Source: Cellulosimicrobium cellulans | GTDB lineage: Bacteria; Actinomycetota; Actinomycetes; Actinomycetales; Cellulomonadaceae | Length of the DNA: 64,000 bases | NCBI RefSeq assembly: GCF_016907755.1 | Contig: NZ_JAFBCN010000001.1 | Span: 2,232,001-2,296,000 of the forward strand | Direction: 5' to 3' | In this document: piece after piece, positions 1 to 6,400 of the stretch | How the letters are laid out: each line of letters opens with the position of its first letter | Numbering within the stretch: position 1 is the stretch's first letter | Program-made: the position numbers and the translations under genes | The notes under the pieces: model-generated | Seen by the model: the letters and a program-made list of their open reading frames with translations, nothing else | What the model was told of the DNA's origin: nothing | Database searches by the model: none

Positions 1-960
1 AGCTTCCTCGCGCCGGTCGACGTCGAGGGAGACCGCACCGACGCCTACCGCATCCTCGCGGACGGCGACGAGCGGCGGTGGCCCTCGCGCGCGACCGTCG
101 AGCTCGACGACGGCCTGCTGCTGCTCGCCGAGTCGCTCGCCCGCAGCGCGGAGCCGGACGGCCTCGAGGTCGTGCATCCCGAGGGGGAGGACGACGACGT
201 GCCGGTCGTCGTGACCGTTCCCGTCGACGACGGACTCCTCGTCGGCCAGCGCGGTGGCGCGATCCGGGCGGCCTCGGTGAGCGCCGTCCCCGACGGCGAC
301 GGCCCGGGTCTGCTGTTCACCGACGGAGGCGTGGTGACCACGGCCGACCTCGACGCGCTGTGGGGCCGGCTCCTCGATCCTGCCGCGGGGGCTCCGACCT
401 GGAGCGCGCTCCTGGGCGCCTACCACGGCACGGAGGAGCGGCGCCGGGCCGACCCGCCGGTCGCGGCGCTCTGGGACGGGTCGGCGCTCTCCGACGGCAC
501 GCCCCTGGCGGTCGTCGCGGTCACGACGAGCGCAGGGGACCCCCGGGCGTGGTGGGAGGTCTACGCCTCGAGGCCGGCCCCGGAGGCCGTCGACGGCGAG
601 GAGCCGGGCGACCCGCGGACGGACCGGCTCGGGGGCGGCGAGGTCGCGCCGGGGTGGCCGCTGGCGACACGCGTCCCGCCGCTCGTCGCGCAGTGGCTCG
701 ACGGCGGTCCCGGCGGCGACGCCGAGCGGCGGCCCGAGCTCGTGGTGGCGGGCGGGAACGAGGTCGTGCGGGTCGACGTCCTCGCGTCCGTGGACGGCAC
801 GAGCGTCGAGGGGTCCACGGTCACGTGGCCGCGCCCGGACCCGTCGACCTGGGCCCGCGACGCGGCCGACGTCGCACAGGTCGGCTCGACGGACCTGCCG
901 CCGGTGGTGGTGGTGGGTCGCACCGCCGACGGCACCCCCGTCCCCGTCCTCGCGGACTGA
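1..960 (+). CDS. Hypothetical protein, 3' part (start lies before the window)
   Basis: The reading frame is open from base 1 and ends at TGA 958-960, so only the last 319 codons are seen. The product is acidic and rich in Asp, Glu, Gly and Val, with many short beta-prone stretches and no obvious membrane segment. I recognise no catalytic motif or domain. Codon use is the normal C/G-ending pattern of the window, which supports real coding. The first internal start codon of note is at 172, but the frame continues upstream of it with good codon use, so the true start is outside. It converges on the GH10 xylanase gene with about 100 bp between them. Function unknown. Confidence 0.75.
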   Translation, partial: SFLAPVDVEGDRTDAYRILADGDERRWPSRATVELDDGLLLLAESLARSAEPDGLEVVHPEGEDDDVPVVVTVPVDDGLLVGQRGGAIRAASVSAVPDGDGPGLLFTDGGVVTTADLDALWGRLLDPAAGAPTWSALLGAYHGTEERRRADPPVAALWDGSALSDGTPLAVVAVTTSAGDPRAWWEVYASRPAPEAVDGEEPGDPRTDRLGGGEVAPGWPLATRVPPLVAQWLDGGPGGDAERRPELVVAGGNEVVRVDVLASVDGTSVEGSTVTWPRPDPSTWARDAADVAQVGSTDLPPVVVVGRTADGTPVPVLAD

Positions 961-1063
961 GCCGGGGGCGCGGCCGGGTCACCACGGTGTGGGAGCCTCC
1001 GCCGCGGCGAGGGGCGGACGCCGCCCGGGGCGGCCCCTGCGCGCCCCGGACGTCGCTCGTCGG

Positions 1064-2734
1064 TCAGACGACGTCGCAGGCGGCGCCGTCGAGCGTGAAG
1101 GAGCTCGGCTCGGTGTTGATCCCGGAGTGGGAGCCGTTGAAGCCGACGTCCACGCTCGCACCCGCGCCGAGCGTGGTGTTCCACGGCGCCGGCGTGACGG
1201 TGACGCTCGAGCCCTGCTGGGCGTACTGCGCGGACCAGCCCTGGGTGACGGTCTGCCCGTCCGGGAAGGCGAACGTCAGGGTCCAGCCGTGCAGCGCGAC
1301 GGCCGAGTCGTTGGTGATCCTGAGGGACCCGGTGAATCCGGTGTTCCAGGAGCTCGCCGCGTAGGCGACGGTGCAGGCCCCGGTGGGTCCGCCGCCAACC
1401 TCCGCGGTCTCGCCGGTCACGGTGCCGGACGTCGCGGAAGCGTTGCCCGCCGCGTCGACCGCCCGCACCGCGTAGACGTGCGAGGCGCCCGCCGCGAGGC
1501 CGGTGTCGGTGAACGACGTCCCGGAGACCTCGGCGACCTGGGTCCCGTCGCGGTACACGCGGTAGCCCGCGACGCCGACGTCGTCGCTCGAGGCGTTCCA
1601 CCCGAGCGAGATCGAGGAGGTCGTGGTGCCGGAGACTCGCAGGCCGGTCGGGGCCGACGGCGCCTGGTCGTCGCCGCCCGGTCCGTCGTCCTGGGCGCCG
1701 AGGACCTCGGCGATCGCCGCGTACGCGGGCTTGGGCGCGTACGCGTCGTCCCAGACGAGCGCGGCGCCCTGACCCGGGAAGACGCCCGGGATCCACGAGT
1801 ACCTGTCGGTGATGCCCCACAGCGTCACGCCCGTGCAGCGGTCGACGTCGAGGCAGGCCTGGAAGACCTTCGCGTAGTCGGACGCCTGCTGCGCGAGCCT
1901 CGACGCGTCGGCGGGGGTGTTCATGCGGATGTCGAGCTCGGTGATGCGCACGTCCACGCCGAGGTCGGCGAACCGCTGGAGGTTCTGGGTCAGCGTCGAC
2001 GGGACCTGGCCGACGATCAGGTGCGCCTGGAACCCGACGCAGTCGATCGGCACACCGCGAGACGTGAAGTCGGCGACGAGGTCGTAGATCGCCGTGCTCT
2101 TCGCGTTGATCCCGTCGGTGCTGTAGTCGTTGAGGCACAGGTCGGCGTCCGGGTCGGCAGCCCGCGCGGCGCGGAACGCGTCCTCGATGTAGCCGTCTCC
2201 GAGCCGCTGCTGGAAGACGCTCTGCCGTCGGGAGCCGTCGTCCTCGAAGGCCTCGTTGACGACGTCCCACGCCTCGACGTCGCCGGCGAAGTGCCCGGCG
2301 ACGGCGCGGACGTGGTCCGTCATGGCGGTACGCAGGTCCGCGCCCGTCAGGCCCTGGACCCACCCGGGGAGCTGTTGGTGCCACACGAGCGTGTGCCCGT
2401 AGAGGTCCGCGCCCTGCGCGGCCGCGTAGCTCGCGACCTGGTCCGCGGCCCCCCAGGAGAACGAGCCCCGGGAGGGTTCGGTCGCGTCCCACTTCATCGC
2501 GTTCTCCGCGACGACGAGCGAGAACTCGCGGTCGGCGACCGCCTGGTAGCTGCTCTCGGAGAGCCGGCCGGGGTCGAGCGCGAAGCCGATGGTCCTGCCG
2601 TGCCTGGCCGCGGCGTCGCCGAGCGGCTCGGTGGCGGCGGTCGCGGTCGTGGCGACCGGGAGGACGGTCGCGGCGACGAGCGCCGTGGTCGCGAGCGTCG
2701 TCGCGAGAGATCGTCTGAAGCTGGTGCTGCTCAT
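1064..2734 (-). CDS. Secreted GH10 endo-1,4-beta-xylanase with FN3 and CBM2 domains
   Basis: A 556-residue secreted enzyme predicted to cut xylan internally. Residues 1-34 form a signal peptide (basic RR, hydrophobic core, Ala-rich end). Residues 35-350 are the GH10 barrel: acid/base Glu161 in WDVVNEAF and nucleophile Glu266 in ITELDI, plus the substrate-subsite motifs HTLVWHQQ and LWGITD. A short GPGGDDQ linker leads to one FN3 domain (about 355-445) and a C-terminal CBM2 (about 455-556), which opens with ACTVAY and closes with a Cys. The start ATG has GGAGAG seven bases upstream. The gene lies 87 bp downstream of the GH6 gene on the same strand but behind a strong hairpin, so it probably has its own promoter. 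A 16-bp AT-rich palindrome sits just before the start. The FN3-CBM2 tail is nearly the same as that of the GH6 enzyme. Confidence 0.96.
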   Translation of the reverse strand: MSSTSFRRSLATTLATTALVAATVLPVATTATAATEPLGDAAARHGRTIGFALDPGRLSESSYQAVADREFSLVVAENAMKWDATEPSRGSFSWGAADQVASYAAAQGADLYGHTLVWHQQLPGWVQGLTGADLRTAMTDHVRAVAGHFAGDVEAWDVVNEAFEDDGSRRQSVFQQRLGDGYIEDAFRAARAADPDADLCLNDYSTDGINAKSTAIYDLVADFTSRGVPIDCVGFQAHLIVGQVPSTLTQNLQRFADLGVDVRITELDIRMNTPADASRLAQQASDYAKVFQACLDVDRCTGVTLWGITDRYSWIPGVFPGQGAALVWDDAYAPKPAYAAIAEVLGAQDDGPGGDDQAPSAPTGLRVSGTTTSSISLGWNASSDDVGVAGYRVYRDGTQVAEVSGTSFTDTGLAAGASHVYAVRAVDAAGNASATSGTVTGETAEVGGGPTGACTVAYAASSWNTGFTGSLRITNDSAVALHGWTLTFAFPDGQTVTQGWSAQYAQQGSSVTVTPAPWNTTLGAGASVDVGFNGSHSGINTEPSSFTLDGAACDVV

Positions 2735-2750
2735 GGGTGCACTCTCCGGG

Positions 2751-2766
2751 TCGATATCGATATCGA
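2751..2766. promoter_or_regulatory. 16-bp perfect palindrome before the GH10 start, candidate operator
   Basis: TCGATATCGATATCGA is a perfect palindrome and also a tandem of CGATAT units, unusually AT-rich for this DNA. It lies 17-32 bp upstream of the GH10 ATG, between the GH6 terminator hairpin and the ribosome binding site, so it would fall in the promoter or 5' leader. A regulator-binding role is inference. It does not match the AAACGTTT palindromes near the GH6 and GH48 genes. Confidence 0.45.
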
Positions 2767-2775
2767 ACGTCGCAA

Positions 2776-2813
2776 GACCGGCGGCCGGGGCGTGAGAGCC
2801 CCGGCCGCCGGTC
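2776..2813 (-). terminator. Strong hairpin after the GH6 gene
   Basis: A perfect 16-bp stem (2776-2791 with 2798-2813) and a 6-base loop start 9 bp after the GH6 stop codon. There is no clear T run. It should end or weaken GH6 transcription before GH10. Confidence 0.75.
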
Positions 2814-2821
2814 GTCTCAGG

Positions 2822-5125
2822 TCAGCTGACGGTGCAGGCGGCGCCGTTCAGGGTGAAGGACGTGGGCTCGGTGTTGGTCCCGGCGTGGGACCCGTTGAAG
2901 CCGACCTCGACGCTCGCGCCCGCGCCGAGGGTGGTGTTCCACGCGGCGGGGGTCACGGTGACGGTCGAGCCGGACTGCGCGTACTGGGCGGACCAGCCCT
3001 GGGTGATCGTCTGGCCGTCCGCGAAGGAGAACGTCAGGGTCCAGCTCTGCAGGGCGGCGGCGGAGTCGTTGGTGATCCGCAGCGACCCCGTGAAGCCGGT
3101 GTTCCACGAGCTCGCGGTGTACGCGACGGTGCACGCACCGGGGGTGCCGCCCCCGTCCTGCGCCGTCGTGCCGGTCACGGTGCCCGACGTGGCGGACACG
3201 TTGCCCGCGGCGTCGAACGCCCGCACCGCGTAGACGTGCGCGGTGCCCGCCGCGAGGCCGGTGTCCGTGTACGACGTCGCGGTCACCTGCGCGACCTGCG
3301 TCCCGTCCCGGAAGACCCGGTAGCCGGTGACGCCGGTGTCGTCGGTGGACGCGTTCCACGCGAGCGCGACCGTGGAGGTCGTCACGCCGGAGACGCGCAG
3401 CCCGGTCGGGGCGGACGGCGCCTGGTCGTCGCCGCCGGGGCCGCCGTCCTCGTCCGTGGTCACGGTGAGCGGCGCGGACGCGGCGGAGACGTTGCCCGCG
3501 GCGTCGCGCGCGCGGACGGTCACGGCGTAGGACGTGCCCGCGTCGAGGCCGGTGACCGTGAACGAGGTCGTGGCCGTCGTACCCACGGCCGCGCCGTCGA
3601 CGAGCACGGTGTAGCCCGTGACGCCGCGGTCGTCGGTGGACGCGGTCCAGCTCACGCTCGCCGACGTCGTCGTGGTCGCGACGGCCGTGAGGCCCGTCGG
3701 GACCGACGGCGGGGTCGTGTCCGCCGGCCCGCCGCTCCCGTCGCCCTCGATCGCCGGGTAGGCGTTCTCGACGAGCATCCGGAACTGGGACTCGAACCAC
3801 TGGCCCGCGAGCGGGGCGTCAGGCAGGGCGCCGGTCAGCTGGTTGGCGAGCTTGGGCGAGACGAACGTCGGGTCGCACATGCGGTCGAACCGCTTGCCCT
3901 GGTCGTTCGGGATGTCGGACGACGCGCCGTCGGACTCGCCCGGAGGCTTGACCCACACGTAGGCGTGCAGGTGCGACTCAGGGAAGCCCGCGGGCGAGGC
4001 CTGCGGGCGCTCGCCGATCCCGGCGCCGGCCGGGTTGCACCACGCGCCGCGGTGGATCCGCCGGTCGACGCGCGACTCGTCCACGTAGGTGTTGAGGGTC
4101 GTCGACGTGCTCACCGCCGTCGGGCGGTCGTCGCCGCCCCAGCCGTTGCGCGAGGTGTCGACGAGCATGCCGATCGACGTCGGGAAGCCCTCCGCCACGA
4201 GCAGGTCGTAGAGGTGCGCCGTCCAGTCGGTCTCGTCGAAGTCGGCGTTCCACTCGTAGAAGCTCGCCGAGCGCACGGGCGTGCTGCCGAGCTGGACGTC
4301 CTCGAGGAACGGCTCGTGCAGCGGCGTGGAGTTGGCCGTGTTCGTGACGAACCCCGCGACCGACGCGTAGCCCGCGTCCGTCGACAGCACGACCTCCTTG
4401 AAGAGCTTCGCCGCCGGGCCGCCGTTGCTCGGCCAGCCGAGCCAGCCGGCGTGCGCCGCGTCGATGTAGGAGTACACGTTGCCGACGTCGTGGAGCGCGT
4501 CCAGCGCGTACTTCACGCCCTCGCGGTAGTACGGCGCCGACGCCTGGCAGTCGGGCGTGCTGATGTTCGTGATGAGGTTCGGCAGCGAGTCCGGCTCGAT
4601 GGTCGCGACGACGCGCAGGTCCTCGTAGGCGGGGTCGTCGAGGATGTCGGCGATGACGTCGATGTACTCGGTCTCGTACCGCGCCATGTCCGTCGCGTTC
4701 GGCTTGAGCTCGCCGTTGGACGCGAGCGCGTAGCAGTCGCGGCCGGGCAGGTCGTAGATCACGAGGTTGAAGACCATCGGCACGCCGGGCTGCTTCTGCG
4801 CGATCGCGGCGTCGAGGTGGTGCCGCAGGCCCGGGCCGTCGGCGTTGCCCTCGATCGCGCTGATGCGGTCCATCCAGACCGCGGTGGGCTCGTCGGCGAT
4901 GGCTCGCATGCGGGACCCGAGATCGCCGCCGGCTCGGTCGGCGGCGGCGGCGACGTTGGCGGACCAGAACTCGTTGACGTACTGCGTGGCACCGGCGAAC
5001 GGGTTGCTCACGCGAGGTTCGGCGGCGCTCGCCGGCGCGGCGGCCGCGACCAGCGGGGCGGCGAGCAGCGCGAGCGACGCGACGACGGCCGCGCCCCTGC
5101 GCGGTCGACTGGATCGGGATGGCAC
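2822..5125 (-). CDS. Secreted GH6 cellobiohydrolase with two FN3 domains and CBM2
   Basis: A 767-residue secreted cellulase, probably an exo-acting cellobiohydrolase releasing cellobiose from non-reducing chain ends (family knowledge; the long catalytic domain with loop insertions fits exo enzymes). The chosen start is GTG 5125, with TTGGAGGA five bases upstream; an in-frame start at 5167 lacks this. Residues 1-35 are a signal peptide ending ASA. The catalytic domain spans about 36-450 and shows the GH6 signatures YDLPGRDC (Asp of RDC) and IEPDSLPN (catalytic acid Asp). Two FN3 domains follow, then CBM2. An AAACGTTT-core palindrome lies about 100 bp upstream, at the end of the adjacent LacI gene, which suggests direct control by that regulator. 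Confidence 0.96.
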   Translation of the reverse strand: MPSRSSRPRRGAAVVASLALLAAPLVAAAAPASAAEPRVSNPFAGATQYVNEFWSANVAAAADRAGGDLGSRMRAIADEPTAVWMDRISAIEGNADGPGLRHHLDAAIAQKQPGVPMVFNLVIYDLPGRDCYALASNGELKPNATDMARYETEYIDVIADILDDPAYEDLRVVATIEPDSLPNLITNISTPDCQASAPYYREGVKYALDALHDVGNVYSYIDAAHAGWLGWPSNGGPAAKLFKEVVLSTDAGYASVAGFVTNTANSTPLHEPFLEDVQLGSTPVRSASFYEWNADFDETDWTAHLYDLLVAEGFPTSIGMLVDTSRNGWGGDDRPTAVSTSTTLNTYVDESRVDRRIHRGAWCNPAGAGIGERPQASPAGFPESHLHAYVWVKPPGESDGASSDIPNDQGKRFDRMCDPTFVSPKLANQLTGALPDAPLAGQWFESQFRMLVENAYPAIEGDGSGGPADTTPPSVPTGLTAVATTTTSASVSWTASTDDRGVTGYTVLVDGAAVGTTATTSFTVTGLDAGTSYAVTVRARDAAGNVSAASAPLTVTTDEDGGPGGDDQAPSAPTGLRVSGVTTSTVALAWNASTDDTGVTGYRVFRDGTQVAQVTATSYTDTGLAAGTAHVYAVRAFDAAGNVSATSGTVTGTTAQDGGGTPGACTVAYTASSWNTGFTGSLRITNDSAAALQSWTLTFSFADGQTITQGWSAQYAQSGSTVTVTPAAWNTTLGAGASVEVGFNGSHAGTNTEPTSFTLNGAACTVS

Positions 5126-5224
5126 GTGGTCCTCCAAGGGTCCGGGAGCGCGGACGGGTCCGCGCACCGGGCGGCTCTGCCCGGCGGGGACAACGTGACG
5201 AACCCGGGCCGTCGTCGGCTACCG

Positions 5225-5239
5225 CCTGAAACGTTTAGG
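5225..5239. promoter_or_regulatory. Putative LacI-type operator upstream of the GH6 gene
   Basis: CCTGAAACGTTTAGG has a perfect AAACGTTT core and shares GAAACGTTT with the site before the GH48 gene. A central CpG palindrome is typical of LacI-family operators. It lies 100-114 bp upstream of the GH6 start and overlaps the TAA stop of the LacI gene (5235-5237). An AT-rich 8-mer like this is rare in such DNA, and I noticed only two copies, both upstream of exo-cellulase genes. Binding by the neighbouring LacI protein is inference. Confidence 0.55.
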
Positions 5240-6371
5240 CGCCGCGCGGTGGCGCGGTCGTCCCCCGCAGGAGGAGGCGCGCGGCCGGGCGCTCGCGATC
5301 GACCGCCGGGCGGGTCGTGGCGGGGTCGGCGTCGGGGCGCGCGACCGGGCGCCCGAGGCCCAGCCGTGCGACGACGACGTCCGCGACGTGCGCTCCGAGC
5401 CGCTGGAACGGCCGGTGCACGGCGGTGAGCGCGGGCGCGACGAGCCGGCACGTCGCGGAGTCCTCGCCGGACAGCACCGACAGGTCCCACGGCACCTCGA
5501 GCCCCTGGCCCCGCCCGGCCTCGAGCACGGCGAGCGCAGCGACGTCCGTGTCGGTGAGCACGGCGGTGGGACGCGAGTCGTGCGCGACCAGCCGCGCCGC
5601 GCGCGAGCGCGTCTCCTCCCACGTGCGGCACTCGACGACGTCGACCCGGGTCTCCGGGCCGCCCGCGTCGCGCGCCGCCGCGACCAGGGTGCGCGCGAGC
5701 TCGTCCTGCGCGTCCGAGACGAGGACGGCGATCCGGCGGTGGCCGAGCTCGACGAGGTAGCGGGCCGCGCGGGCGTCCGCGTCGCCCGCGAACCAGGTCC
5801 GCACGCCGGGCGTGGCAGGGTCGGACGGGCCGGGCGTGACCTCGACGAGCGGGATCACGGCCTCGCGTGCTGCCCGGATCCGGGGGTCGCGCGCGTGGGC
5901 GTCGACCACGACGTACGCCGCGTGCCGCCGCTCGGACCAGCCTGCCTCGAGCTCCCGGGCGCCCTCGTCGCGGTCGTCGGTGACCTCGAGGCCGAGGGCG
6001 AGGTCGTGCTCCGTGAGGACGGCACGCATGCCCGCCGCGAGCGCCAGGGCGCGGTTCGGTCCGGCGGCCCCCTCGGCGGCGTGGACGACCTGGAGCGCCA
6101 CGCTGCGGGCGCTGGAGCGCAGCGAGCGGGCGGCCGCGCTCGGCCGCCAGCCGAGGTCGGCCGCGGTGCGCAGGACGTGCCGGCGGGTGCGCTCGGACAC
6201 CCCCGGCCGGCCGTTGAGGGCGTAGGAGACGACGGCGATCGACACCCCCGCCGCACGGGCGACGTCGGTGATCGTGATGCGCCGTGCGCTCGGACCGACG
6301 GCGCCGTGCGAGGCCGGTCCCGGGGACGAGTTGGTGGTCACGCTCCCACACTGTGCCCGGTTTGGGTGCAT
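5235..6371 (-). CDS. LacI-family transcriptional regulator
   Basis: A 378-residue regulator. Residues about 32-80 hold the LacI helix-turn-helix and hinge (ITITDVARAAGVSIAVVSYALNG, broken here as ITITDVARAAGVS and AVVSYALNG), followed by a sugar-binding effector domain to about residue 365. LacI proteins next to cellulases, such as CebR and CelR of other actinobacteria, repress in the absence of cello-oligosaccharides; that role is inferred here. The start may be ATG 6371 (GGTAGG upstream) or GTG 6341, which would still keep the whole DNA-binding domain. It is divergent from the sensor gene, with only about 30 bp between the two longest forms, and is followed 109 bp later by the GH6 gene, so readthrough is possible. 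Confidence 0.93.
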   Translation of the reverse strand: MHPNRAQCGSVTTNSSPGPASHGAVGPSARRITITDVARAAGVSIAVVSYALNGRPGVSERTRRHVLRTAADLGWRPSAAARSLRSSARSVALQVVHAAEGAAGPNRALALAAGMRAVLTEHDLALGLEVTDDRDEGARELEAGWSERRHAAYVVVDAHARDPRIRAAREAVIPLVEVTPGPSDPATPGVRTWFAGDADARAARYLVELGHRRIAVLVSDAQDELARTLVAAARDAGGPETRVDVVECRTWEETRSRAARLVAHDSRPTAVLTDTDVAALAVLEAGRGQGLEVPWDLSVLSGEDSATCRLVAPALTAVHRPFQRLGAHVADVVVARLGLGRPVARPDADPATTRPAVDRERPAARLLLRGTTAPPRGA

Positions 6372-6400
6372 GATGCCTACCAGGACTCGGTGACGATGAC

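Noticed and set aside
5126-5167. Upstream ATG 5167 as the GH6 start
   Set aside because: It would place 14 extra residues before the signal peptide and lacks a ribosome binding site, while GTG 5125 has TTGGAGGA in the right place.
989-5428. Very long plus-strand open frame opposite the GH10 and GH6 genes
   Set aside because: It is Arg/Gly/Asp-rich with no domain and exists because high GC removes stop codons; the minus strand carries clear enzymes.
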